This document shows positions 1-7,243 of a stretch of 10,591 nt of DNA, piece by piece. The notes beneath the pieces are model-generated. The model did not search any database. It saw nothing but the letters and a program-made list of their open reading frames with translations, and was not told the DNA's origin. Source of the DNA: an uncultured Muribaculaceae bacterium (GTDB taxonomy: Bacteria > Bacteroidota > Bacteroidia > Bacteroidales > Muribaculaceae); assembly GCA_910586975.1 (NCBI GenBank), contig CAJUKX010000052.1:1-10591 (forward strand), given 5' to 3'. Position numbers and translations under genes: made by a program. Every line of letters starts with the position of its first letter. Position 1 is the first letter of the stretch.

Positions 1-60
1 CCGAAATTCGATTCAAGTAAGTCAACAAACAGATAATCATTAAATCTCAAAAACACCCCA

Positions 61-93
61 GGCTGTGTCGCATAATAGACACAGCCTTTTTTT
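61..93 (+). terminator. Rho-independent terminator of an off-window plus-strand gene
   Basis: A perfect 9-bp stem (GGCTGTGTC at 61-69 pairs with GACACAGCC at 78-86) has an 8-nt loop and is followed at once by seven T (87-93). The T run is on the plus strand, so it ends a transcript entering from the left edge. On the minus strand the hairpin is followed by TGGGGTG rather than a T run, so it is at best a weak terminator for the receptor gene that ends at 129. The rest of 1-128 shows no gene. Confidence 0.85.
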
Positions 94-128
94 GTGAGCG
101 TAATCCGCCGGATTGCGCTGAATATGGT

Positions 129-2222
129 TTATCGGCCGCCGGGGGTTGATTTGTCGGTGTTGGCGCCGGCGTTTATCAATTTGTTGGCGGGGCGTTTCTG
201 GCGGCCCCATTGCAGATTGTAGCTGATGCTGATGTAGGGCATTTTCATGTCAAGGCGTTGGTGTTGTTCGTTGGTATTCCATTTGCTGAGCATTTTTGAG
301 CCTTGGTCGTATCTGCCGAACGGCATGATGACACCGGCTCCGAACTGCCAGTTCTTCAGATTGTAGGACAGCTGTATGATTGACAGATTCTCGCCCCAGC
401 TTATTTTCTCGCCCCAAAGGTCGTGCTGAGCACGCACATATTGGCCTACGAGTTGGAATCCCCAATGTGTGAGCATGATGTTGACGTTTCCGCTCCAGTT
501 GTGGTTATATAGCTTGTAGTCTGAGCCTTGCATGCGTTCAGCACGGTATTGTAAGTGAGCTGAGGCCATCATCCAGCCGGGTATAATCTCAACCTGCGGT
601 GATAGGAAGAATGCGAGATTTTTGAGTCCGCGGCTGTTTTCGTATGAGGTTATCAAGCGGTCGTCGCTCCAATACAGATATGGAGTGATGGCATTGGGGC
701 TGTTGAATGCGCTGATGCCGAATGTGCCGGCTACACGTGGCAGATTGAAGTTATATTGCAGTGTGAGCAAGTATGATGTGGAGGTCTTGAGGTGGGGATT
801 GCCTATGCGCCACTGAAATCCGTCGATCTGCTGAGGCGCGATGTTTGTCTCGGCCAGCGATGGTGCTGACTGCCATGACCTGAAGCTTAGTCTGAAGCGA
901 TGATTTTGGTTAAGGCTGTACGACAGGCTTGCCTGCGGGCGCAGGTTCCATGAATGGTTGCCCTGATTGCTTTCCTTGAACATGAAATCGGTGTACTGTG
1001 CGCCAAGACCGGCGGTAAGGCTTACTTTGTTGATGCGTTGGTAGTATTCGGCAAACAGATACAGTTTGTCCTGACGTTGGTGGAATATTTCGCCCCCAAG
1101 ATTTTCGTACTCCGAACGGTTGCGGTTGGCCGTGTATGACGCTCCGGCTGTCAGGCGCGAATTTTTCCAGTTCTTTATGTAGTCTGCCTCTACTGCGTAT
1201 GCCTGATTGCGGTCTTTGATCATGGTATGGATATTGGTCAGACAGTCGTCCGTGCCGAGGTGTTGTTCTATGTAATCGGAGTACGACTTGCCGTTGTAGA
1301 ACGAGGCGTTGAAGTCTACCACCAGTGTCTGCCGGTGGGCGAAGTGCTGCTCAAGGTATGCCGATAGTCCCGATGTTAAGCCCTTGTCGCCGTGAGAGTC
1401 GGTGAGCATTATGGCCTCGCTGCCGTCGCTCAGGGTCAGCAATCCCTTGGCTCGCCAATCGTTTGAAAATGTAGGATTGGCGCTTGTCCTGAGGTAAAAC
1501 ACGGTAGTGTCGGGCTTAATGTAGCTGTATGCGCCCCACAGCCGTCCGAAATTATTGTCTATGCTGCCGCCTTCAGGGGTTTCGGTGCGTGTGAGTGAAG
1601 TGCCGTCGGCATAGGTGAATGTCTCTGTATAATCGCGGTATGATTTTATATTATCGGTGAGTTTGAAGTTGCTGCCGACCTCAAATTGCGACTTGCCGTT
1701 GTTGAATTTGGCATCAACAAAGTATTCGCCCCAGGCCGTGTTCAGTGCCTGGCGTCCCTCGGCCCGGAGCGAGCCGCCCAGGGTGGGGTTTGCTGTAATG
1801 AAATTCAGCACATAGTTTGCACCGTTGTAGCGCAAGCCGGGATTGTCTATCCACTCCACGCGTTTTACCGTTTGAGGCAGCAGAGCCTTCACCTGGTCAA
1901 CTGTGGCCACCCGGCCATTGATACGCACCTGTACCGATTGGCCGGCGGCCTGTATTGTGCCGAGCGCGTCGGTAACGGTGAGCGACGGTATCATCAGGTT
2001 GGTGAGCAGCTGCATACCGTTGCGTGAGTTCTGCACCGCGCTCGCCGACGGGTAGTAAACATCCATATCGGCCTTGCGTATTACCTTAGGGGCTTTCACC
2101 ACCACCTCGTTCAGTTGGCGGGCTGTGGCTGTGGTGTCGGTATTTTCTTGTGCGATAGCGATGGCAGGCACCTGTAGTGCCATAGCCATCATTGCGATTT
2201 GAGTGTAGGTTTTTACGTTCAT
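129..2222 (-). CDS. TonB-receptor-like outer-membrane beta-barrel protein
   Basis: This is a 697-residue outer-membrane protein of the TonB-dependent receptor-like type found in Bacteroidetes (plug plus large barrel, OMP_b-brl-type). An N-terminal signal peptide ends near AIA-Q (residues 22-25). Residues about 37-145 resemble a plug domain: LNEVVV, a segment ending VQVRINGR near 97-104, and VEWIDNPG..Y near 122-132. The rest is alternating aromatic-rich strands ending near YISISYNLQW, followed by a polar tail of roughly 25 residues. The N-terminal carboxypeptidase-regulatory-like domain common in SusC proteins is absent and no SusD gene is adjacent, so this is not a canonical Sus pair. The substrate cannot be read from the sequence. 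The start is the ATG at 2220-2222, about 65 nt downstream of a good -7 box. The upstream gene on the same strand encodes a membrane regulator that may control it (inference). Confidence 0.85.
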   Translation of the reverse strand: MNVKTYTQIAMMAMALQVPAIAIAQENTDTTATARQLNEVVVKAPKVIRKADMDVYYPSASAVQNSRNGMQLLTNLMIPSLTVTDALGTIQAAGQSVQVRINGRVATVDQVKALLPQTVKRVEWIDNPGLRYNGANYVLNFITANPTLGGSLRAEGRQALNTAWGEYFVDAKFNNGKSQFEVGSNFKLTDNIKSYRDYTETFTYADGTSLTRTETPEGGSIDNNFGRLWGAYSYIKPDTTVFYLRTSANPTFSNDWRAKGLLTLSDGSEAIMLTDSHGDKGLTSGLSAYLEQHFAHRQTLVVDFNASFYNGKSYSDYIEQHLGTDDCLTNIHTMIKDRNQAYAVEADYIKNWKNSRLTAGASYTANRNRSEYENLGGEIFHQRQDKLYLFAEYYQRINKVSLTAGLGAQYTDFMFKESNQGNHSWNLRPQASLSYSLNQNHRFRLSFRSWQSAPSLAETNIAPQQIDGFQWRIGNPHLKTSTSYLLTLQYNFNLPRVAGTFGISAFNSPNAITPYLYWSDDRLITSYENSRGLKNLAFFLSPQVEIIPGWMMASAHLQYRAERMQGSDYKLYNHNWSGNVNIMLTHWGFQLVGQYVRAQHDLWGEKISWGENLSIIQLSYNLKNWQFGAGVIMPFGRYDQGSKMLSKWNTNEQHQRLDMKMPYISISYNLQWGRQKRPANKLINAGANTDKSTPGGR

Positions 2223-2287
2223 ATTGCGATAGTTTTTGTGTGATTTTTTGCGTGGTCAAACGTCCACCGAGAACGATTGCCACACCG

Positions 2288-2320
2288 CAAAATTACGCCT
2301 AACGCAGTCTTAATGCCAAA
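2288..2320 (-). promoter_or_regulatory. Bacteroidetes-type promoter of the outer-membrane receptor gene
   Basis: On the minus strand TTTG (2317-2320) is followed after 21 nt by TAATTTTG (2288-2295). This matches the Bacteroidetes -33/-7 consensus TTTG-N19-23-TAnnTTTG. The inferred transcription start near 2281 leaves a leader of about 60 nt. A short inverted repeat, CACACT-N8-AGTGTG (2348-2353 and 2362-2367), lies just upstream and could be a regulator site. Confidence 0.65.
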
Positions 2321-2414
2321 TGTAAAAATCTAAAAACGTAAATGTAACACACTGACTATCAAGTGTGATTAAACTTAAAAGTCTAAAAAACGGGGTTGAG
2401 GACCTAAAACCGGC

Positions 2415-4058
2415 TTAACGCGACAGCTCTCCACGCAGAAAAGCTATCACATCCTGCTTCTCGGGCACGCCCAGCTTCTTCTTGGCCGACGATTTGCGCA
2501 CATATACCGATGCCGTGGATTGAGATGTGATTACACTGATTTCTTTGGCAGAGAAATCCGCAGCCAACAGCATGATCACCTGTTCTTCTTTCTCGGAGAG
2601 TTTATCGCCATAGCTGCTGTGTAGCTTTGAATGGAAGCCTGAATAAAGGCTGTCGATTATCTCATACATGTTAGCCCAATTTACCAACGGGCCGTCGGCG
2701 TTGCTGTCTAACGACGATATTTTGCGTAGCATCTCGCGGTTTTGTTCGGTAGGGGTCTCCGCCACCATTTTTATGATGTTGAGCTGTTGCAGCATGGCGC
2801 GTCGCAGCGCCTCCTGGCTGTCTGACGGGGCGGCCGGTTTGCGGAGTTCATCCACCATTTTTTGCAGGGTATCGGCGCGCTCCTCAGTCTCCACCATCTT
2901 GCGCTTGCGCTTCTGAAAGAGCCATATTCCGCCAAGAGCTATGATAAATGCGACAAGTGAAATGATTACGATGATATAGGTCTTGCGTTCACTTTGAGCT
3001 TTGAACTCTAATGCACGATTTTCGGCTTTAAGGGCGTTCTGCTTTTGTTCATAGCGGGTATTATTATCGCGGAACCAACGGTCGCGCTGTTTGTTTGACA
3101 ATTCAGCCACGGATATTATTTTTATCCGTCCCTCGTTATGAAAATCCAATATATTGCGAATATGCCCGGCTAAACTTTCGTAATACTGACGTTCTTCAGG
3201 CGAAACCTCAGCTACATATTTGTCGGCAACAGCCAGCTGCTCAGACGCTTTCTTAAATTCGCCGAGATTAAGAAAATTCAAAGCCTTGCAAAAATGCAGA
3301 AAGTGCAATGCCGAGTTCTCAGGTGCATTATCAATTATGTAATCGGCAAGCTGATTGCTCTCAGAATACCTGCCGGCTTCCTCCAATACGCTGACTTTCT
3401 CGTATTGATATTCAAATTGCAGATTGGTAAGCTTACGCCTGTAAGCATCTTCTATAAGTTCGTCGAGCAAGACCAATGCAGAGTCATTTTTCCCGACGAA
3501 AGTATAATTAAGATACAATTGGCGCTTGTATTTCAATTGTTTATCCTTGACAGTGTCAATCTGCATAAGTTGCCTTAGAGCCGCAATGTTTCTGATGCCG
3601 TCGACCAATTGGCCGCCCACACCAATTCTTGACCGCAACAACTCAATCTTTGAGTTGAGCGGCACGTCGGGCAGTGCAATCAGCGAGTCGAGCAAGGCCA
3701 ATGCCGCATCGCCCTCACCAAGCCAGAAACGGTGCAGAGCGTATAAATCTCCGGCTTGCAGGAATTTCTCAAAGTCTTTATTCCTGTAATAATCAAAAGC
3801 ATATCCGGTGAGAGAATCCGAAACCATAGAGCTTTTGGCAGCCTTATGGGCTGTTGCCATGGCAAGAGCATACGCGGCCTTCAGAGAATCCTCATCCAAA
3901 TCTGCCGGATCAATAATGTCGAGCATTTTCAAGGCACTGTCAGGATACAAGGCCGCCATACTTCCGGCTTCAGTAAGAATCAGTCTGTGCTGCTCCGACC
4001 GGGAGCACAAAACAATGCCCACGGCAACAATCATCACTATCCAAAGAAATTTCTTCAT
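2415..4058 (-). CDS. TPR, transmembrane and LuxR-type HTH membrane regulator
   Basis: This 547-residue protein has the layout of Bacteroidetes membrane-spanning one-component regulators. An N-terminal hydrophobic segment (residues 4-18, ending in Cys18) is a signal peptide, possibly a degenerate lipoprotein one. Residues about 25-320 are helical TPR-like repeats, including the family-typical PDSALKMLD near 39-47. A basic/acidic coiled coil (about 335-358) precedes a membrane helix (361-381, YIIVIISLVAFIIALGG) and a second coiled coil (388-406). Residues 487-541 form a LuxR/GerE-like helix-turn-helix (LSEKEEQVIMLLAADFSAKE onward, then SVYVRKSSAKKKLGV). The TPR part would face the periplasm and the HTH the cytoplasm. 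I chose the ATG at 4056-4058. A longer frame opening at TTG 4076 would start just upstream of, and read through, the -7 box. The 192-nt gap to the downstream receptor gene and their shared strand suggest that receptor as a target (inference). Confidence 0.85.
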   Translation of the reverse strand: MKKFLWIVMIVAVGIVLCSRSEQHRLILTEAGSMAALYPDSALKMLDIIDPADLDEDSLKAAYALAMATAHKAAKSSMVSDSLTGYAFDYYRNKDFEKFLQAGDLYALHRFWLGEGDAALALLDSLIALPDVPLNSKIELLRSRIGVGGQLVDGIRNIAALRQLMQIDTVKDKQLKYKRQLYLNYTFVGKNDSALVLLDELIEDAYRRKLTNLQFEYQYEKVSVLEEAGRYSESNQLADYIIDNAPENSALHFLHFCKALNFLNLGEFKKASEQLAVADKYVAEVSPEERQYYESLAGHIRNILDFHNEGRIKIISVAELSNKQRDRWFRDNNTRYEQKQNALKAENRALEFKAQSERKTYIIVIISLVAFIIALGGIWLFQKRKRKMVETEERADTLQKMVDELRKPAAPSDSQEALRRAMLQQLNIIKMVAETPTEQNREMLRKISSLDSNADGPLVNWANMYEIIDSLYSGFHSKLHSSYGDKLSEKEEQVIMLLAADFSAKEISVITSQSTASVYVRKSSAKKKLGVPEKQDVIAFLRGELSR

Positions 4059-4065
4059 ACAAATG

Positions 4066-4073
4066 CAAAGATA
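4066..4073 (-). promoter_or_regulatory. -7 box of the TPR/HTH regulator gene, giving a near-leaderless transcript
   Basis: On the minus strand TATCTTTG fits TAnnTTTG and ends 7 nt before the ATG at 4058. No convincing -33 TTTG is seen at the usual distance. If the box is used, transcription starts within a few bases of the ATG. This rules out the in-frame TTG at 4076 as the start. Confidence 0.55.
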
Positions 4074-4201
4074 CAAAAAACGTTGGAATTATTTTGCTAT
4101 TGCTTTTCTTCTTGAAGATTTTGAACTTAGTAGGCTATGAGTATTACCGCAATGCTAAAGTATGGTAAATCATGCCGGAGTATGCCGTAATAAAGGAAAA
4201 C

Positions 4202-4582
4202 TCAGCGGCCTGATGGGCTGCTCAGTGCTTTAGTGCGGTCGAGCAGAATCTCGTCCATGTGTTCCTTGGCCCAGCCTATAAGTTGGTTTATGATGGGAAA
4301 CAGCGAGCGCGACCGCTCGGTAAGGCTGTATTCAACTCTGGGCGGGACTTCGGCATAGACTTTGCGGTACACAAAACCATCGGTCTCAAGGGTGCGGAGT
4401 GTGATAACAAGCATTTTCTGCGAGATATCCTGCAGTTCTGCCGACAAATCTTTAAAGCGCATTGACTCATGACCGTTAAGGGTGTAGAGCACCAGCAGTG
4501 ACCATTTGTCGCTGATACGGTTGAGGATATTGCGTATGGGGCAGTCGGGATATAGCTCGTTCTTATTGAAATTACGTTCCAT
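4202..4582 (-). CDS. HxlR-family winged-helix regulator with one N-terminal cysteine
   Basis: This 126-residue DNA-binding protein spans the usual HxlR length. The family signature is clear: YPDCPIRNILNRISDKWSLL (residues 11-30), MRFKDLSAEL (41-50), ISQKMLVITLRTLETDGFV (53-71, recognition helix) and the wing PRVEYSLTERSRSL (81-94). Cys14, in the family-typical CP motif, is its only cysteine. In characterised family members (YodB and HypR of Bacillus subtilis) the cysteine at this place senses quinones, aldehydes or oxidants. The gene diverges from an NAD(P)-binding oxidoreductase gene, which is a common arrangement for these repressors. The chosen ATG lies at 4580-4582. The open frame extends to a TTG at 4612, but that codon overlaps the -7 box, so it is not the start. 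Confidence 0.88.
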   Translation of the reverse strand: MERNFNKNELYPDCPIRNILNRISDKWSLLVLYTLNGHESMRFKDLSAELQDISQKMLVITLRTLETDGFVYRKVYAEVPPRVEYSLTERSRSLFPIINQLIGWAKEHMDEILLDRTKALSSPSGR

Positions 4583-4609
4583 ATATAGCTGATGTACAAT
4601 ATTACTATA

Positions 4610-4641
4610 CAAAGGTAAGAATTTATATTTAAGAGTGCAAT
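4610..4641 (-). promoter_or_regulatory. Promoter of the HxlR gene
   Basis: On the minus strand ATTG (4638-4641) is followed by exactly 20 nt and TACCTTTG (4610-4617), a good Bacteroidetes -33/-7 pair. The leader would be about 22 nt. AATAGCT overlaps the -33 element (4639-4645) and recurs at 4666-4672. It could be part of an operator, but this is weak. Confidence 0.6.
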
Positions 4642-4781
4642 AGCTGTAAAAATCGCAGTGTTAAAAATAGCTAATGTAATGAATATGGCGGTCTTCAAAT
4701 TCTAATGAAAATCAGCAATACTAACATCTCGGTAAGTTAACTGAAGTTGTGGTGAGTGCAAAATGAGAATAAACTTTTGGC

Positions 4782-4789
4782 TATTTTTG
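4782..4789 (+). promoter_or_regulatory. Candidate -7 box of the oxidoreductase/tannase unit
   Basis: TATTTTTG fits TAnnTTTG and lies 32 nt before the ATG at 4822. No good -33 element is placed for it. A weaker alternative, TAAATTGA at 4807-4814, would give a near-leaderless transcript. The 239-nt divergent gap (4583-4821) also holds an 8-bp palindrome AGTTAACT (4735-4742) that might belong to the HxlR operator. I cannot choose between these. Confidence 0.35.
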
Positions 4790-4821
4790 GGGTATATAAA
4801 GTATAGTAAATTGAAAAACCA

Positions 4822-5505
4822 ATGAATATGGAAACAAATAAAAAAGTAGCACTTATCGGCGCGAGCGGCTTTGTAGGCTCTGCCATCCTTAACGAACTTC
4901 TTAATCGCGGCTATCAGGTTGAAGCTCTTGTCAACCATCCCGAAAAGATCAAAATACAGAATCCCGCGCTCACGGTAAGGAAAGTAGACGTGTCAGACCA
5001 AAAGAGTCTTGAAAACGACTTGCGCGGTTTTGATAACGTGATCAGCGCCTACAACCCCGGTTGGGCAAACCCAAATATCTATGAAGAGACTCTGACAAAT
5101 TATCCTAAGATTCTCGAAGCTGCAAAGAAGGCCGGAGTCAAGCGTCTGCTTATTGTGGGCGGTGCCGGAACACTGTTTGTAAAACCCGGTGTACGACTTG
5201 TAGATACCGGAACTCTGCCGGCCGAATGGCTCCCGGGCGTTAAGTCGCTCGGAGAGTTCTATCTTAACACCCTGATGCCAGAGAAAGATATTGACTGGGT
5301 ATTCTTTTCACCCGCCGGCAACCTGGGCGATATGGGCGCCAAGGGCCCGGGCAAGCGTACCGGCGTATATCGTCTGGGAAAAGATGATATGATTTTTGAT
5401 AAGGACGGCAACAGTTTTATCTCTGTTGAGGACTATGCCAAGGCTATGGTCGACGAGCTTGCCAATCCGGCTCATCACAACGAACGTTTCACCATAGGTT
5501 ATTGA
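4822..5505 (+). CDS. NAD(P)-binding atypical short-chain dehydrogenase (NmrA/SDR_a5-like)
   Basis: This is a 227-residue cytoplasmic Rossmann protein. The dinucleotide-binding glycine motif is GASGFVG (residues 13-19), followed by a typical Rossmann core: VEALVNHPEK, a VDVSD acidic turn, then FDNVISAYNPG. A middle KRLLIVGGAGTLF segment and a late WVFFSPAGNLGDMG segment are typical of the NAD(P)H-binding/NmrA-like group. It lacks the YxxxK catalytic pair of classical SDRs in the usual place, so it may be a quinone or small-electrophile reductase or a redox sensor. That is inference, and the substrate is unknown. The likely start is ATG 4822, with an in-frame ATG two codons on. It diverges from the HxlR gene and is followed after 125 nt by the tannase gene on the same strand. 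No strong terminator or TAnnTTTG box lies in that gap, so cotranscription is likely. Confidence 0.85.
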   Translation: MNMETNKKVALIGASGFVGSAILNELLNRGYQVEALVNHPEKIKIQNPALTVRKVDVSDQKSLENDLRGFDNVISAYNPGWANPNIYEETLTNYPKILEAAKKAGVKRLLIVGGAGTLFVKPGVRLVDTGTLPAEWLPGVKSLGEFYLNTLMPEKDIDWVFFSPAGNLGDMGAKGPGKRTGVYRLGKDDMIFDKDGNSFISVEDYAKAMVDELANPAHHNERFTIGY

Positions 5506-5630
5506 ATGAATAATCTTCACACACTCGTGCATCATGACTTTTGAGAAAGACAGGCTCGACACAAGGGTAGGGTGGTGCTAAGGGAACTTCTTTTATCGAA
5601 AGATGGATCTTGTAATGAATAAACTTAAGA

Positions 5631-7169
5631 ATGAATAAAACAATTACAGTGGCAGCCTTGTGTTTTGCGGCAGCGACTTCTGGGGCAGTAGCCCAAAATG
5701 ATCCACTGCGGTTTGACCCTGACAATTTCACACGTCAGTCGCTAACCATGCCCGGTGGCAAACAGGTGGCATACAAAGCATACGAAGGCATCGTGTATGT
5801 GAAAAATGTTGAAGACCCCACTTATCAGACATTGAATATATATGTGCCTGAGAATCTTGCGGACATAGAGCGGGTGCCTATACTGTTGCGAACCTACGTA
5901 GGCGGATATATGGCTTCTACGGCCAAGTCGCCGTCGCCCTCCGACGCTACCGGCAGAGCTTTGAGTGAAGGCTACGTGGTGTGCATACCCGGCTCGCGAG
6001 GTTCTAATTCCACAATTGAGCGTGACGGCAAAACCGTATATACGGGTACCGCTCCCAATGGTCTTCTCGATCTTAAGGCAGCCGTGAGATATCTGCGTTA
6101 TAACGACCAACTGATACCTGGTGAATCAGACCTGATATTCACCGACGGTACAAGCGCCGGCGGGGCTATGTCGTCGTTGCTTGGCGCGACAGGCAATGCC
6201 CGCGAATATGAGCCTTATCTGAAAAGAATGGGTGCAGCCGATGCTCGCGACGATGTGTTTGCCGCCATTTGCTATTGCCCTATCACCGACCTCAATCATG
6301 CCGATATGGAGTATGAGTGGTTGTATGGTTGCACAAATGCCGGTGTGAGACATCTTAATGAGGCTCAGGCAGCTATCTCTGATGAACTCTCAGCCCTATG
6401 TCCGGCTTATATAAATTCGCTCGGATTAAGGGACAAATCGGGGAATCCTGTCACGGCCGATAATTATAAGGATTATCTAAAGACATTTCTCCTGGAGTCG
6501 GCTCATCGCGCCCTGCAAGAAGGATGTGAGATATCCGACACAGTAGGATTCACGTTCTATAAAGATAAGTCCGGCCCCATGGGAGGCGGACCGGGCAACC
6601 GTCAGCACGGAGGTATGCGGCCTCGTGTCGACGACGGTCGCGGTGCACCGTCTTTCGGACCGGGCAATGCGCCCCGCTTCAATAAGACAAGCGACTTTGT
6701 CACCGACCTTGATCTTGATAAATATCTTAGCTACGTGGCATCGGTAACGCCGTTGAAAACACCGCCGGCATTCGATCAGATGGGAGTATTGATCCCGACT
6801 CCATCGCCTGAAAACAAAGTGTTTGGTAATGAAAATGGCGAGCCGGCCAATTTCACAGAATTCAGCCTTCAGCACCGTTTGAATGACCGGTCGGCCAAAC
6901 TGAGCAAAGACATGGATCAAAGGGTGTATCTGATGAATCCTATGAACTTTATCGGAAGCGGCAAATCAACCATAGCCCCGAACTGGTATATTCGCCATGG
7001 TGCGAAAGACCGTGACACATCGTTCCTCGTTCCGGTAAATCTCGCCACCAAGTTGGAGAACGACGGTAAGAATGTTAACTTCTTCCTGCCGTGGAACCGT
7101 CCACACTCAGGCGACTATAACCTCGATGACCTGTTTAATTGGATTGCAAATACTTTGCAAGTACGCTAA
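5631..7169 (+). CDS. Exported subtype B tannase (galloyl esterase)
   Basis: This 512-residue alpha/beta hydrolase is predicted to hydrolyse galloyl esters of tannins and release gallate. A signal peptide (residues 1-21, ending AVA-Q) sends it to the periplasm or beyond. The nucleophile elbow is GTSAGG with Ser175. Late motifs are RHGAKDRDTSF (455-465) and PWNRPHSGDYNLDDLFNWI (487-505). From memory of the Lactobacillus plantarum tannase, its triad Ser163/Asp419/His451 corresponds to Ser175/Asp460/His492. Its galloyl-contacting Lys343/Glu357/Asp421 correspond to Lys376 (LKTPPAFDQ), Glu394 (SPEN) and Asp462. The 32- and 30-residue Asp-to-His distances match exactly. DDVFAAICYCPITDLNHADM (207-226) is another family signature. 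A glycine/proline-rich stretch at about 314-350 has no counterpart that I recall in that enzyme. The start at 5631 gives a clean signal peptide. Confidence 0.92.
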   Translation: MNKTITVAALCFAAATSGAVAQNDPLRFDPDNFTRQSLTMPGGKQVAYKAYEGIVYVKNVEDPTYQTLNIYVPENLADIERVPILLRTYVGGYMASTAKSPSPSDATGRALSEGYVVCIPGSRGSNSTIERDGKTVYTGTAPNGLLDLKAAVRYLRYNDQLIPGESDLIFTDGTSAGGAMSSLLGATGNAREYEPYLKRMGAADARDDVFAAICYCPITDLNHADMEYEWLYGCTNAGVRHLNEAQAAISDELSALCPAYINSLGLRDKSGNPVTADNYKDYLKTFLLESAHRALQEGCEISDTVGFTFYKDKSGPMGGGPGNRQHGGMRPRVDDGRGAPSFGPGNAPRFNKTSDFVTDLDLDKYLSYVASVTPLKTPPAFDQMGVLIPTPSPENKVFGNENGEPANFTEFSLQHRLNDRSAKLSKDMDQRVYLMNPMNFIGSGKSTIAPNWYIRHGAKDRDTSFLVPVNLATKLENDGKNVNFFLPWNRPHSGDYNLDDLFNWIANTLQVR

Positions 7170-7187
7170 AGATTATTTGAATACCCA

Positions 7188-7221
7188 CAGCCCCAAAGCC
7201 TTGAACAAGACTTTGGGGCTG
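7188..7221. terminator. Bidirectional hairpin between converging genes
   Basis: A perfect 11-bp stem (CAGCCCCAAAG at 7188-7198 pairs with CTTTGGGGCTG at 7211-7221) has a 12-nt loop. It lies between the tannase stop (7169) and the stop of the converging barrel gene (7244). Neither side has a real T run, so termination may be incomplete. Its place and strength still make it the likely shared terminator. Confidence 0.65.
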
Positions 7222-7243
7222 CAGGGTTATTATGAGTTCAAAA

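Noticed and set aside
129..2222. SusC of a polysaccharide utilisation locus
   Set aside because: No SusD-like gene, no glycoside hydrolase nearby, and the protein lacks the N-terminal regulatory domain and SusC length of about 1000 residues.
4059..4076. N-terminal extension of the TPR/HTH regulator to a TTG at 4076
   Set aside because: It would start just upstream of the -7 box TATCTTTG, and the ATG at 4058 directly begins a normal signal peptide (MKKFLW).
3756..4115. Plus-strand open frames over the TPR/HTH gene and similar frames opposite the receptor, tannase and DUF6624 genes
   Set aside because: They lie antisense to genes with clear protein families, lack recognisable domains and have no promoter or start context of their own.
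4142..4192. Long-range inverted repeat TATTACCGCA/TGCCGTAATA as an HxlR terminator
   Set aside because: The arms are only 9 of 10 matched with a 31-nt gap and no T run, too weak to call.
4583..4612. N-terminal extension of the HxlR protein to a TTG at 4612
   Set aside because: That codon overlaps the TACCTTTG -7 box, and the family begins near MERNFNKNEL.
4735..4742. AGTTAACT palindrome as the HxlR operator
   Set aside because: An 8-bp palindrome in A/T-rich DNA is expected by chance, and no flanking symmetry supports it.
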